Shown: piece after piece, positions 45,748 through 55,993 of the stretch
Numbering within the stretch: the first letter of the stretch is position 1
Layout: each line of letters opens with the position of its first letter
Origin: an uncultured Algibacter sp.
GTDB taxonomy: Bacteria > Bacteroidota > Bacteroidia > Flavobacteriales > Flavobacteriaceae
Reading direction: 5' to 3'
Length of the DNA stretch: 64,000 nucleotides
NCBI GenBank assembly: GCA_947499935.1
Contig: CANMQH010000017.1
Span: 1-64,000 of the forward strand
Notes under the pieces: model-generated
Seen by the model: the letters and a program-made list of their open reading frames with translations, nothing else
Databases searched by the model: none
Told to the model about the DNA's origin: nothing
Made by a program: the position numbers and the translations under genes

Positions 45748-45871
45748 TACCATATTACGTTTTGTAACGTTACATGATATTGAAGATATTTAAACATAAA
45801 AACTTAACCGCCTTATTTTGTTATATTGTAGCGCTTATATAAATTATTAACTAAAAAATGCTATCAAAACA

Positions 45872-48703
45872 TTGAAATTGCGCCCTCATTATTTCTTTCT
45901 TTTTTATTTAATGTCCATTACAAGCTTTTCTCAAAATAAAATTGATGTAAAAGCAGTTTTTGATATGGACAAAAAGGAAATTAAAATTTCTCAAACCATT
46001 CAATATCAAAATACAACAAATGATGTTTTGAGCACTATTTATTTAAATGATTGGAATAATAGCTTCTCTAATAAAAAAACACCTCTAGCCATTCGTATGG
46101 CCGATGAATATAAAAACGATTTTCATTTAGCTAAAAGTAAAGACAGGGGGTATTCAAATATTAGTTATATAAAGCAAAATAATGAGAATTTAAAATTTAG
46201 TCCATTAAAAGACCAAGTAGACATTATTCAAGTTGATTTAAACACGCCTATAGCCCCAAAAGCATTTTACACCATAGATTTAGAATATGTTGTTAAAATC
46301 CCGAATGCAAAATTTACACGCTATGGGGTTACAGATTCTGGAGATATAAATTTGAGGTACTGGTACATAAGCCCTACTATTTATAATGGAGCTTGGAACT
46401 ATTATAGCAATAAAGATTTGGATGATATGTATATTCCAAAATCTGACTTAAACATAGAAATTGAATATCCTATTGAATATACCTTAACATCAGAATTGAA
46501 TACAAGCGATGCTAAACAACGTAATAATAAACAAATAGTTACATTAGAAGGTAAAGACCGAATAAACAGCAAACTCTTTTTTAATAAAATTTCTAAATTT
46601 GAGATTATACAAACTGAAGATTTATCTATTGTTTCCAACATAAATGATGAGAACATTGAGGTTATTGAAAAAGTATTAATTACAGAAAAAATAACAAAAT
46701 TCATTCTTGATAATTTTGGCGATTATCCGCATGAAAAACTCTTGTTAACTCAAATCGATTATGATAAAGACCCTGTATATGGGCTTAATTTTTTGCCAGG
46801 CTTTATTAAGCCTTACCCAAAGAATTTTCAGTATGAATTAAAAATACTAAAAGTCGCTTTACATAATTACTTAGAAAACACCTTACTTATTAATCCAAGG
46901 AAAGAACAATGGCTCATTGATGGTATTCAAATTTATTATATGATGAATTATATAGATCAGCATTATCCAGACATGAAATTTCTGGGATCTATAGCTAATT
47001 TGTGGGGTGTACGTGCTTTTCACGCCGCAGATATGAAGTTTAATGACAAGTATGTACTAGCCCACATGCTTATGGCTAGAACAAATAAAGATCAACCGCT
47101 CACTATGCATAAGGATTCTTTATTAAAATTTAATACAAATATTGCTAACAAATATAAAGCAGGGATAGGCTTAAAATATCTAGATGATTTTGTTAATCAA
47201 AATATTGTAGAAAATGGTATTGAATCTTTTTTAGCTGAAAACAAATTAAAAGCGACCACATCTAAAAATTTCGAATCCTTTATAAAATCTAAAACAGATA
47301 AAGACATTGACTGGTTTTTTGGAGATTATTTAAGTACTCGAAAAAAAATAGATTTCAAAATTCAAAATATAGAAAAAACAGAAGATTCTATAACCATTAC
47401 CATTAAAAATAAGCGTGATAATAATATGCCTGTATCATTATTTAGTATAAAAAATGATAGTATTATTTCTAAAATATGGGTGGAAAACATTAATAAAAAC
47501 AAAACGCTCACCATACCAAGAAATGGTGCTAATAAACTTGTATTAAATTATAATGGCGCCATACCAGAGATTAACTTAAGAGATAATTGGAAATCGTTAA
47601 AAGGGTTTCTTTTTAATAATAAACCGCTTCAATTTAGAGTATTTCAAGATATTGAAGACCCCAATTACAATCAAGTATTTTTTATGCCCATTGTAGAGTT
47701 TAATAATATCTATGATGGACTCACACTAGGTATAAAAGCATATAATAAAACAGTACTTAGAAAGGTGTTTAATTACAAAATAGCTCCAAAATATGCACTT
47801 GGCTCTAAAACATTAACAGGGTCTGCATCTGTATCTAAATCGCATTATTTTGAAAGCGGTGACCTGTATCTTATTAACTACGGTATTTCAGCAGGCTATT
47901 CTTCGTTTGCAGAAGACTTGTTTGTTAGTAAATTAACACCCACATTAAGTTTTCAATTTAGAGAAAGTAATGATCTTAGATCTAACAAACGAAAATCGCT
48001 TGTTTTTAGATATGTAGATATTAATAGAGATGCCGATGTAAATAATATTTTAACAAGTAGTGAACCTAATTATAGTGTTTTTAATACACGATTTATAAAC
48101 TCTAATGATAATTTAATAAACTTTAATAAGTGGTATGCCGATTTTCAATTAGGTAAACAATTTAGCAAATTGGCTTTTAATTATGAATACAGACGCTTGT
48201 TTGAAAGCAATAGACAATTAAACCTTCGTTTTTTCGCAGGCACATTTTTAAAGAATAATAGTAGTCCCGATTCTGACTTTTTTAGCTTTGCTTTAGACAG
48301 GCCTACAGATTACTTATTTGATTATAATTACCTTGGACGTTCTGAAGCTTCAGGTATATTTAGCCAACAGTTTATAGAAGCCGAGGGCGGTTTTAAATCT
48401 AAATTAAGCACACCCTTTGCTAATAGATGGATATCTACTGTTAATGCGAGTACTACCATCTGGAATTATATATTAGTTTATGGAGATATTGGTCTAGTAA
48501 AAAACAAGTCCCAATCGCCTAACTTTGTTTACGATTCTGGAATAAGAATTAATTTAGTAACAGATTATTTTGAAGTCTATTTTCCTGTTTACTCCAATCT
48601 AGGATGGGAAATAGGACAACCCAATTACGATCAAAAAATAAGGTTTAAATTTACAGTAGACCCGCAATCGCTTTTAGGGCTCTTTAGAAGGCGTTGGTTT
48701 TAG
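45872..48703 (+). CDS. M1-like degenerate metallopeptidase domain with C-terminal beta-barrel
   Basis: A 943-residue exported protein (signal FFLFYLMSITSFSQ). Residues about 25-470 resemble an M1 aminopeptidase (gluzincin) domain, but the HExxH site reads HNYLE (His331 kept; Glu and second His lost), and WLIDGIQIYYMM has Asp where the third ligand Glu is expected, so it is probably inactive. From about 600 the sequence is barrel-like with alternating strands and ends in a terminal Phe (FRRRWF), typical of outer-membrane insertion. The start is TTG at 45872, because the only nearby ATG is out of frame. It is probably a surface or periplasm-facing membrane protein of unknown role. Confidence 0.75.
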   Translation: MKLRPHYFFLFYLMSITSFSQNKIDVKAVFDMDKKEIKISQTIQYQNTTNDVLSTIYLNDWNNSFSNKKTPLAIRMADEYKNDFHLAKSKDRGYSNISYIKQNNENLKFSPLKDQVDIIQVDLNTPIAPKAFYTIDLEYVVKIPNAKFTRYGVTDSGDINLRYWYISPTIYNGAWNYYSNKDLDDMYIPKSDLNIEIEYPIEYTLTSELNTSDAKQRNNKQIVTLEGKDRINSKLFFNKISKFEIIQTEDLSIVSNINDENIEVIEKVLITEKITKFILDNFGDYPHEKLLLTQIDYDKDPVYGLNFLPGFIKPYPKNFQYELKILKVALHNYLENTLLINPRKEQWLIDGIQIYYMMNYIDQHYPDMKFLGSIANLWGVRAFHAADMKFNDKYVLAHMLMARTNKDQPLTMHKDSLLKFNTNIANKYKAGIGLKYLDDFVNQNIVENGIESFLAENKLKATTSKNFESFIKSKTDKDIDWFFGDYLSTRKKIDFKIQNIEKTEDSITITIKNKRDNNMPVSLFSIKNDSIISKIWVENINKNKTLTIPRNGANKLVLNYNGAIPEINLRDNWKSLKGFLFNNKPLQFRVFQDIEDPNYNQVFFMPIVEFNNIYDGLTLGIKAYNKTVLRKVFNYKIAPKYALGSKTLTGSASVSKSHYFESGDLYLINYGISAGYSSFAEDLFVSKLTPTLSFQFRESNDLRSNKRKSLVFRYVDINRDADVNNILTSSEPNYSVFNTRFINSNDNLINFNKWYADFQLGKQFSKLAFNYEYRRLFESNRQLNLRFFAGTFLKNNSSPDSDFFSFALDRPTDYLFDYNYLGRSEASGIFSQQFIEAEGGFKSKLSTPFANRWISTVNASTTIWNYILVYGDIGLVKNKSQSPNFVYDSGIRINLVTDYFEVYFPVYSNLGWEIGQPNYDQKIRFKFTVDPQSLLGLFRRRWF

Positions 48704-48761
48704 TTTATTTTAAATTATTATCACAAATAGCGATTTTAATGTGATAATAATTTAAAATAAA
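48704..48761. terminator. Long perfect hairpin after the M1-like gene
   Basis: The arms 48704-48725 and 48740-48761 are perfect 22-bp inverted repeats (begins TTTATTTTAAATTATTATC) around a 14-nt loop, 1 bp past the stop codon. The stem is AU-rich, so it may stop transcription or protect the 3-prime end. Confidence 0.6.
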
Positions 48762-48815
48762 TAAACAATACTGTATATTATTGAATAATCAATAATAAAT
48801 TAGGGTCTCATATTA

Positions 48816-48846
48816 TTGCAAAAAAGGGTGAAATATGCTACTTTTG
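48816..48846 (+). promoter_or_regulatory. Bacteroidetes promoter of the E1 dehydrogenase gene
   Basis: TTG (48816-48818) and TACTTTTG (48839-48846), spaced 20 bp, match the TTG / TAnnTTTG consensus. The -7 box ends 24 nt before the ATG. Confidence 0.7.
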
Positions 48847-48870
48847 CAAAACTGTAAAGCTATATAAACC

Positions 48871-51282
48871 ATGCAACCTTTAAGCCATCTAAAAAACGAC
48901 TTATCATTCGAAGACTTTAAAACAGAAGTTCTAGCAGACTACAAGATAGCTGTAGAGAGTCGCGAGTGTAGTTTATTAGGGCGCAGAGAAGTGCTTACAG
49001 GCAAAGCCAAATTTGGTATTTTTGGAGATGGTAAAGAAGTGCCACAATTAGCTATGGCAAAAGCATTCTTAAAGGGCGATTGGAGATCAGGATATTACAG
49101 AGATCAAACATTTATGTTGGCTATAGGTGCTATGAGTATGGAACAATTTTTTTCTGGTTTGTACGCCAATACAGATTTAGAATTTGAACCCATGTCTGCT
49201 GGTAGGCAAATGGGTGGACATTTTGTTACACATAGTCTTAATGATAACGGAAGCTGGAAAGACCTGACTAAACAATACAACTCTAGTGCAGATATTTCGC
49301 CTACAGCTAGCCAAATGCCACGATTATTGGGCTTAGCACAAGCATCTAAAATTTTTAGAGACGTAAAAGGCATCAATACATCAAATTTCTCCATAAATGG
49401 TAATGAAGTTGCTTGGGGAACTATAGGAAATGCAAGTACTAGCGAAGGTTTGTTTTTTGAAACTATTAATGCTGCTGGTGTTTTACAAGTTCCTATGGTA
49501 ATAAGTGTTTGGGATGATGAATATGGGATTTCGGTTCATGCCAGACATCAAACTACAAAAGAAAATATATCAGAAATATTAAAAGGATTTCAACGCGATA
49601 AAAACGACAAAGGTTTTGAGATTTTACGCGTAAAAGGCTGGGATTACGCTAATCTTATAGCAACCTACCAAGAAGCTTCGGCTATTGCTAGAGAAGAGCA
49701 TGTGCCTGTACTTATCCATGTGCAAGAGCTTACGCAACCGCAAGGACACTCTACATCGGGTTCGCATGAACGTTACAAAAATGCAGAGCGTTTAGAGTGG
49801 GAAGCGCAACACGATTGTAATGTTAAAATGCGTGATTGGATTATTGAAAGCGACATAGCGACTAACGAAGCACTAATTGAAATTGAACGCACAGCCAAAC
49901 GAGACGTTAGAGAAGCCAAGAAAAATGCTTGGAATAGGTTTTTAAGACCCGTTAAAAAAGAACATCAAGATATTGTTTCGTTATTAAAACAAGTCGCCTC
50001 TGTAAGTACCAATGGCGTATTTATATCCAAATTACACGATAGCTTAGCAGCCATAGATGAACCTACAAGAAAGGATTGTTTATCCCATGCCAGAAAAGCT
50101 TTGCGTTATACCGTATCAGAATCATTTCCTGAAAAAAACGCGCTTAGTGAATGGATTGATAATATGTTCTTAGACATTCAACCAAAGTTTAGTTCGCATT
50201 TATATTCCGAAACAGAACGTTCAAACATTAAAATAAATGAAAATAAACCTACCTATAATGATGATGCAGAATTAGTTGATGGGCGCATTATCATTCGAGA
50301 TAATTTTGATGCTATTTTTAAAAACTATCCCGAAACCTTGGTTTTTGGTGAAGATACAGGCACTATTGGCGATGTAAATCAAGGTCTAGAAGGTTTACAA
50401 GAAAAATATGGAGAATTACGTGTTGCCGATACTGGTATAAGAGAAGCCACCATAATAGGGCAAGGTATTGGTATGGCTGTTCGTGGGTTAAGACCTATTG
50501 CAGAAATTCAATATTTAGATTATATTCTGTATGCATTGCAAATAATAAGTGATGATTTGGCGACTTTACATTACAGAACTAAAGGCAAACAAAAAGCACC
50601 TCTTATTATTAGAACACGCGGTCATAGATTAGAAGGTATCTGGCATTCTGGCTCTCAAATGGGTGGTATTTTAAACTTGGTTAAAGGCGTTAATCTATTA
50701 GTGCCAAGAAACATGACTAAAGCTGCAGGGTTTTACAATGCTCTTTTACTTGGTGATGACCCTGCTATTGTTGTAGAATGTCTTAACGGTTATAGATTAA
50801 AAGAGAGAATGCCTAATAATTTAAGTGCCATTAAAACTCCTATTGGCGTTGTGGAAACTATAAAAGAAGGTACAGATATTACACTAGTATCTTACGGGTC
50901 TACGTTACGTATTGTAGAGCAAACTGCAAAAGATTTATTAGAGGTTGGGATTGATGCAGAAGTTATAGATATTCAATCTTTAATACCTTTTGATATTAAT
51001 CATGATATTGTTAAAAGCATTGCTAAAACAAACCGTGTTATGATTATAGATGAAGATGTACCAGGTGGAGCATCGGCATACATTCTAGATAAAATTATTA
51101 ATACTCAAAATGCATTTCAATATCTAGATAGCGTACCTAAAACATTAACAGCCAAAGCACACAGACCAGCATATGGTAATGATGGTGATTATTTCTCTAA
51201 ACCTTCAGCCGAAGATATTTTTGAAGCTATTTATGCGGTTATGCACGAATTAAGCCCGAATCAATATCCAAAACTGCGATAA
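48871..51282 (+). CDS. 2-oxoacid dehydrogenase E1, fused alpha and beta subunits
   Basis: An 803-residue thiamine-diphosphate enzyme combining the E1 alpha (about 1-420) and beta (about 470-803) subunits of branched-chain/pyruvate-type dehydrogenases. In the alpha half SAGRQMGGHFVTHS and GNEVAWGTIGNASTSEG match the cofactor-binding region. In the beta half FGEDTGTIGDVNQGLEG, ADTGIREATIIGQGIGMA and RTRGHRLEG are typical. It feeds acyl groups to a lipoyl E2, not in the window. The fused form is common in Bacteroidetes and most likely acts on branched-chain 2-oxoacids. It has its own consensus promoter. Confidence 0.92.
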   Translation: MQPLSHLKNDLSFEDFKTEVLADYKIAVESRECSLLGRREVLTGKAKFGIFGDGKEVPQLAMAKAFLKGDWRSGYYRDQTFMLAIGAMSMEQFFSGLYANTDLEFEPMSAGRQMGGHFVTHSLNDNGSWKDLTKQYNSSADISPTASQMPRLLGLAQASKIFRDVKGINTSNFSINGNEVAWGTIGNASTSEGLFFETINAAGVLQVPMVISVWDDEYGISVHARHQTTKENISEILKGFQRDKNDKGFEILRVKGWDYANLIATYQEASAIAREEHVPVLIHVQELTQPQGHSTSGSHERYKNAERLEWEAQHDCNVKMRDWIIESDIATNEALIEIERTAKRDVREAKKNAWNRFLRPVKKEHQDIVSLLKQVASVSTNGVFISKLHDSLAAIDEPTRKDCLSHARKALRYTVSESFPEKNALSEWIDNMFLDIQPKFSSHLYSETERSNIKINENKPTYNDDAELVDGRIIIRDNFDAIFKNYPETLVFGEDTGTIGDVNQGLEGLQEKYGELRVADTGIREATIIGQGIGMAVRGLRPIAEIQYLDYILYALQIISDDLATLHYRTKGKQKAPLIIRTRGHRLEGIWHSGSQMGGILNLVKGVNLLVPRNMTKAAGFYNALLLGDDPAIVVECLNGYRLKERMPNNLSAIKTPIGVVETIKEGTDITLVSYGSTLRIVEQTAKDLLEVGIDAEVIDIQSLIPFDINHDIVKSIAKTNRVMIIDEDVPGGASAYILDKIINTQNAFQYLDSVPKTLTAKAHRPAYGNDGDYFSKPSAEDIFEAIYAVMHELSPNQYPKLR

Positions 51283-51295
51283 TTAAAGCATTTTG

Positions 51296-51766
51296 ATGAA
51301 AGCAGTTTCGGTAGTTACTATAAAAAAAGAATTAAAGCATCTTTCATCTGATGAATTGACAGCATTATGTCTTCGTTTATCTAAATTTAAAAAAGAAAAC
51401 AAAGAACTACTCACCTATCTATTATTTGAATCTGATAATGAATCTGGATATATAGAACGTGTTAAAACATATATCGACACCGAATTTGAATCTATTAACA
51501 AAGATAGTTTTTTCTACATTCGTAAAAGTGTTAGAAAAATATTAAGAAACACGAAAAAATACATCCGATACTCACAAATAAAAGAAACCGAAGTAGAGTT
51601 ATTGCTTTATTTTTGTACTAAATTAAAATACTTTAAGCCCAGTATTAGTAAAAGTACTCAATTACAAAACATGTACGAGCGCCAACTATTACTAGCCAAA
51701 AAAATAATTAGTAACTTACACGAAGATTTGCAATATGATTACAATTTAATCTTGGAAGATTTTTAA
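51296..51766 (+). CDS. Hypothetical conserved cytoplasmic protein
   Basis: A 156-residue, all-helical, Lys-rich protein without membrane segments (SDELTALCLRLSKFKKENKEL and FFYIRKSVRKILRN). It starts 13 bp after the E1 stop codon, so the two are probably co-transcribed. I prefer the ATG at 51296 to a TTG one codon upstream. The family seems to be restricted to flavobacteria; no function is known to me. Confidence 0.7.
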   Translation: MKAVSVVTIKKELKHLSSDELTALCLRLSKFKKENKELLTYLLFESDNESGYIERVKTYIDTEFESINKDSFFYIRKSVRKILRNTKKYIRYSQIKETEVELLLYFCTKLKYFKPSISKSTQLQNMYERQLLLAKKIISNLHEDLQYDYNLILEDF

Positions 51767-52003
51767 TGTATTTATAACATCTATAAAATTATATATTTTC
51801 ATTACACACATTTATAACCATTTCAAAATAGTACATAACTAGCATTAGTGTTAATAATGTAATAAAATATGGGTATAAGTGATGTGAAATAATGCAATAA
51901 TATCTAACTTTAAATTTATAAATTGCTTTATTTTTAAATGGTAGCTAATAAATCATTTAAAACTGTTACTATAATTTATCAATGTATTCTTAAAATTTTG
52001 ACT

Positions 52004-53392
52004 ATGAAAAAATTACTTATGCTTTGTCTACTTATTATTTCATTTTCCTGCGATAAAAGTTCTGATGCCATAGAAGAAGAGGTAATAACTATGGAGGATC
52101 CTGTAGATGTTGTTTCTAATACAATAATTAATGCAGGTGATGTTTCAGATATTTCAATATTTGATTCAAAACCCTATTTTCAGGATGATGCTGGCTATAA
52201 TGGCTCCGAACTAACCAATCTTCCTCCAGAACGCATAGTAACTTTTACTCACGTTGATGGGCTTAGTGATACTGAAGAATTAGAAAAAATTATTGATGAA
52301 TTAAGTGCAAATGGCGGAGGAAAAATCACCATCGTATCTGGTAATTATACCTTTAGAGATGTTTTATTAAAATCTAATGTACACATAACTATTGAGAGCA
52401 ATACCGTTATAAAATTAGAAAAACAAAACGAAGGCAGAAATGCTAGAAATGGTTTTAGATATTTCTTTGCATTAAGTGGTAAAGAAGTTGGACAACCATT
52501 AGAAAATGTTAGAATTGTTGGTTTAGGAACTCCAGATACACGACCTAAGCTAATTGTTGAGAAATTTAATGAACCCTGGGGTCCTGCCTTTAGTCGAGCT
52601 ATTGCTTTTGGCTATGTAAAAAATGCTTTAATAGAAAATTTAACCATAGAAGATAATTATACACTAGGCGCTGCCTTAGCCTTTAATCCTGTTGATTTAA
52701 ATGATGATGGAGAAACTGCACAAATGGCAGAAAATGTAACGATTGCTAATGTAAGTTTATCCAAAGCATCTGTTGGTTATGGGCTAGTACAAACCAATGT
52801 TGGAAAAAACCTTTTACTTAAAAATTTATCTTGCCAAGGTGGCATGACCTGCAGAATAGAATCTCACACAGGTAGAAAATTTGATATTGGTGTTAGCAAT
52901 ATTGTGGTTAAAAATGTAGCAAGTATTAACGGAAAAGCAGCAGTACTGCTCCAACCCCACTCTGTTTTAAACGGTAGAATTTTAGTAGATATTGCCAAAT
53001 CTGAAGGTAGTAGCTGGACCTTATTCTTAAAAGAAGGTTTTGTAGGTCCTGATTCTAAACGAAGATTAAAAGGTGATTTTGCCGAAAGTTCTAAATTTAC
53101 CAACATAAGTTTAGCATCAACAGATGATACAGCTACTTTATCTTTCAAGAATTTATCTTTCATCCCTGCAAATATAAAACCACTATATAATGCTCCAAAT
53201 TATGTTTTCATTACAGATGATGCTAACCATAAAATAGATGCTGATGGTAAGCCTGGTAGAGAAAGTCCTATAGTAGGGCCATCTATAGCCGTGGTATATA
53301 ACGATGCTACTTATCCATTAAATTTACCTAGTGAAAACGACTTGATTGTTTCTGGTGAAACTGAAAACAGATTAAAACTTCTTAAAAGATAA
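52004..53392 (+). CDS. GH82-like beta-helix lipoprotein with altered catalytic site
   Basis: A 462-residue lipoprotein when started at ATG 52004 (MKKLLMLCLLIISFSC, Cys16); an earlier ATG at 51938 would place extra residues before the signal. It is a parallel beta-helix homologous to the GH82 protein at 15971-17488, sharing LLKSNVHITIESNTVIK, VGYGLVQTN, NLSCQGGMTCRIE and LLQPHSVLNG. The catalytic Gln (263), acid Glu (286) and His (319) are kept, but the Asp that follows two residues after the Glu is His288 (RIESH instead of RLETD). It may be a different GH82 subgroup, have a changed mechanism, or be a non-catalytic binding protein. It is monocistronic, flanked by a terminator. Confidence 0.72.
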   Translation: MKKLLMLCLLIISFSCDKSSDAIEEEVITMEDPVDVVSNTIINAGDVSDISIFDSKPYFQDDAGYNGSELTNLPPERIVTFTHVDGLSDTEELEKIIDELSANGGGKITIVSGNYTFRDVLLKSNVHITIESNTVIKLEKQNEGRNARNGFRYFFALSGKEVGQPLENVRIVGLGTPDTRPKLIVEKFNEPWGPAFSRAIAFGYVKNALIENLTIEDNYTLGAALAFNPVDLNDDGETAQMAENVTIANVSLSKASVGYGLVQTNVGKNLLLKNLSCQGGMTCRIESHTGRKFDIGVSNIVVKNVASINGKAAVLLQPHSVLNGRILVDIAKSEGSSWTLFLKEGFVGPDSKRRLKGDFAESSKFTNISLASTDDTATLSFKNLSFIPANIKPLYNAPNYVFITDDANHKIDADGKPGRESPIVGPSIAVVYNDATYPLNLPSENDLIVSGETENRLKLLKR

Positions 53393-53414
53393 AATCTGCA
53401 TAATTTATTAGTAA

Positions 53415-53447
53415 AAAATAGCTTGGGAATCTTCCTAAGCTATTTTT
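53415..53447 (+). terminator. Rho-independent terminator after the GH82-like gene
   Basis: AAAATAGCTTGGGA (53415-53428) pairs with TCCTAAGCTATTTT (53433-53446) at 13 of 14 positions, loop ATCT, followed by T residues. It starts 23 bp past the stop codon. Confidence 0.85.
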
Positions 53448-53511
53448 GTTTAGAACAAATACATCACGACTAACTATTATTAAAATCAATATATAATTTA
53501 GAACGCTTTAT

Positions 53512-53541
53512 TTGAATGCTAGCCCCAATATTTTATCTTTG
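53512..53541 (+). promoter_or_regulatory. pheT promoter (Bacteroidetes type)
   Basis: TTG (53512-53514) and TATCTTTG (53534-53541) with a 19-bp spacer match the TTG / TAnnTTTG consensus. The -7 box ends 23 nt before the pheT ATG. Confidence 0.7.
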
Positions 53542-53564
53542 TCTTATTAATTAGGAAAAGATTT

Positions 53565-55991
53565 ATGAAGATTTCATACAACTGGCTAAAGCAATTTTTA
53601 AAAACTGATTGGACACCAGAAGAAACTAGCGAATTATTAACCGATTTAGGTCTAGAAGTTGAAGGTATAGAAACATATCAGTCAATAAAAGGAGCTCTAG
53701 AAGGTATCGTTATTGGCGAGGTATTAACATGTATTAAACACCCAAATGCAGATAAACTTAAAGTAACCACTGTTAATATAGGTTTAGAGACGCCCTTGCA
53801 AATTGTATGTGGTGCACCTAATGTAGCAGCTGGACAAAAAGTACCTGTAGCTACCATTGGCACTACATTATATACCGATGAAGGTGAAGCATGGACCATA
53901 AAAAAAGGAAAGATAAGAGGCGAAGAAAGTCATGGAATGATTTGTGCTGAAGACGAATTGGGCTTAGGGAAATCTCATGACGGTATTATGGTTTTAGATT
54001 CTAAGATAAAAGTAGGTACGCTTGCTGCCAATATTTTTGATATAGAAAATGATAAGATTTTTGAAATCGGTCTAACACCCAACCGAGCTGATGCTATGAG
54101 CCACTTAGGCACGGCGCGCGATTTAAAAGCAGGGTTGCTCCAAAAAAATATAAACATTGAATTTATTACACCATCTGTAAGTCCATTTAATGTGGATAAT
54201 CGTACTCTAAAAATAGATACAGATGTTATTAATAAGGATTTAGCACCTCGCTACTGTGGGGTTACTATATCAGGTATAAAAGTTCAAGATTCTCCTGCGT
54301 GGCTTCAACACCGCTTAAAAGCCATTGGTTTAAGCCCTATAAACAACATTGTAGACGCCACAAACTTTGTGCTACACGATTTAGGACAACCATTACATGC
54401 TTTTGACACAACTAAAATAGCAGGGCAGAAAATTGAAGTAAAAACGTTGGCCTCTGGATCAAAATTTATAACCCTAGATGGGATAGAAAGAACACTCCAC
54501 GAAGATGATTTAATGATTTGCGATAGCGAAAAACCCATGTGTATTGCTGGAGTTTTTGGAGGTGTACATTCTGGGGTTTCAAAAACTACAACTAGTATTT
54601 TTCTTGAAAGTGCCTATTTTAATCCTGTTAGCATTCGTAAAACCGCCAAACGTCATGGTTTAAATACTGATGCTTCGTTTAGGTTTGAGCGTGGTATTGA
54701 CCCTAACATTACACTATATGCGCTAAAAAGAGCTGCATTATTAATACAAGAGCTTGCCGGAGGCGAAATCACTAGTGATATTACAGATATATATCCTAAA
54801 AAAATAGAAGATTTTCAAGTAAGATTAAGCTTTGAAAATGCTAAAAAGCTTATTGGCGAAGAAATTCCTAAAGAAACCATAAAACGAATTTTAACATCTT
54901 TAGACATAAAAGTAAATAATGTTACCGAAACTGGTCTGGGATTAACAGTGCCTGCATACAGAAATGATGTTCTACGAGAAGCCGATATTATAGAAGAAAT
55001 TTTAAGAGTATATGGCTATAATAATATTGAAACATCAAAAAAACTGAATGCATCGGTTGCAACAACTACACGTTTTGAAGATTATAAAATCCAATCTATA
55101 ATTGGTAATCAATTAGCCTCTCAAGGCTTTTTTGAGATACTTTCAAATTCGCTAACCACACCTGCTTATGTTGCGTTGAGTGAGCAATTAAAAGAGGAGC
55201 ATAACATTAGTATGTTAAATCCTTTGAGTCATGATTTATCTGTTTTAAGACAATCGCTGTTATTTTCTGGATTAGAAGCTATTTCATTTAATATAAACAG
55301 AAGACGTTCTGATTTAAAGTTTTTTGAGTTTGGAAAAACTTATCATGATTTTAATGGTAAAAGCAATGAATTTAAACATTTATCGTTATTTATTACAGGA
55401 AAACAAATTTCGGAATATTGGAATTTAAAGAGTTCTAAAAGTGATTTCTTTTTAATGAAAGGCTATATCACATCCATACTAAATCGTTTAGGTATTAATA
55501 CCCTTAATGAAAACCCAATAACTGACGATTTATTTTCTGAAGGTATTACGCTTGGCTTAGGTAAAACTAAATTGGTTAATTTTGGATTAGTTAAAAAAAA
55601 CATATTAAAACATTTTGACATCTCCCAAGATGTTCTTTTTGCTGATTTTAATTGGGATGCCATTTTAGATGTTATTAAGCATCATAAAATTAAATTTAAA
55701 CCCATTCCAAAATACCCAGAGGTACGACGTGATTTCGCATTACTTTTAGATGATGGTGTGTCTTTTGAATCTATACATAAGATTGCTAAACAAAGCGAAA
55801 AGCACTTATTAAAAAACATAAACTTATTTGATGTTTATCAAGGTAAAAACTTACCTAAAGGCAAAAAAAGTTATGCCATTAGTTTTACATTACAAGATGA
55901 AAACAAAACGCTAAACGATAAACAAATAGATAAAATAATGAAAAAACTACAAACCAATTTTGAAACTCAACTTGGTGCTGAATTAAGATAG
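53565..55991 (+). CDS. pheT: Phenylalanyl-tRNA synthetase, beta subunit
   Basis: PheT forms an alpha2-beta2 enzyme with PheS and charges tRNA-Phe. The 808-residue protein shows the EMAP/OB tRNA-binding domain (about 40-150, HPNADKLKVTTVNIG), the B3/B4 editing domain, the B5 domain (about 400-470), the synthetase-like core, and a C-terminal ferredoxin-fold anticodon-binding domain (about 715-808, KYPEVRRDFALLLDD). pheS is not adjacent, as is usual in Bacteroidetes. It is followed after 2 bp by the PAP2 gene. Confidence 0.97.
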   Translation: MKISYNWLKQFLKTDWTPEETSELLTDLGLEVEGIETYQSIKGALEGIVIGEVLTCIKHPNADKLKVTTVNIGLETPLQIVCGAPNVAAGQKVPVATIGTTLYTDEGEAWTIKKGKIRGEESHGMICAEDELGLGKSHDGIMVLDSKIKVGTLAANIFDIENDKIFEIGLTPNRADAMSHLGTARDLKAGLLQKNINIEFITPSVSPFNVDNRTLKIDTDVINKDLAPRYCGVTISGIKVQDSPAWLQHRLKAIGLSPINNIVDATNFVLHDLGQPLHAFDTTKIAGQKIEVKTLASGSKFITLDGIERTLHEDDLMICDSEKPMCIAGVFGGVHSGVSKTTTSIFLESAYFNPVSIRKTAKRHGLNTDASFRFERGIDPNITLYALKRAALLIQELAGGEITSDITDIYPKKIEDFQVRLSFENAKKLIGEEIPKETIKRILTSLDIKVNNVTETGLGLTVPAYRNDVLREADIIEEILRVYGYNNIETSKKLNASVATTTRFEDYKIQSIIGNQLASQGFFEILSNSLTTPAYVALSEQLKEEHNISMLNPLSHDLSVLRQSLLFSGLEAISFNINRRRSDLKFFEFGKTYHDFNGKSNEFKHLSLFITGKQISEYWNLKSSKSDFFLMKGYITSILNRLGINTLNENPITDDLFSEGITLGLGKTKLVNFGLVKKNILKHFDISQDVLFADFNWDAILDVIKHHKIKFKPIPKYPEVRRDFALLLDDGVSFESIHKIAKQSEKHLLKNINLFDVYQGKNLPKGKKSYAISFTLQDENKTLNDKQIDKIMKKLQTNFETQLGAELR

Positions 55992-55993
55992 TT

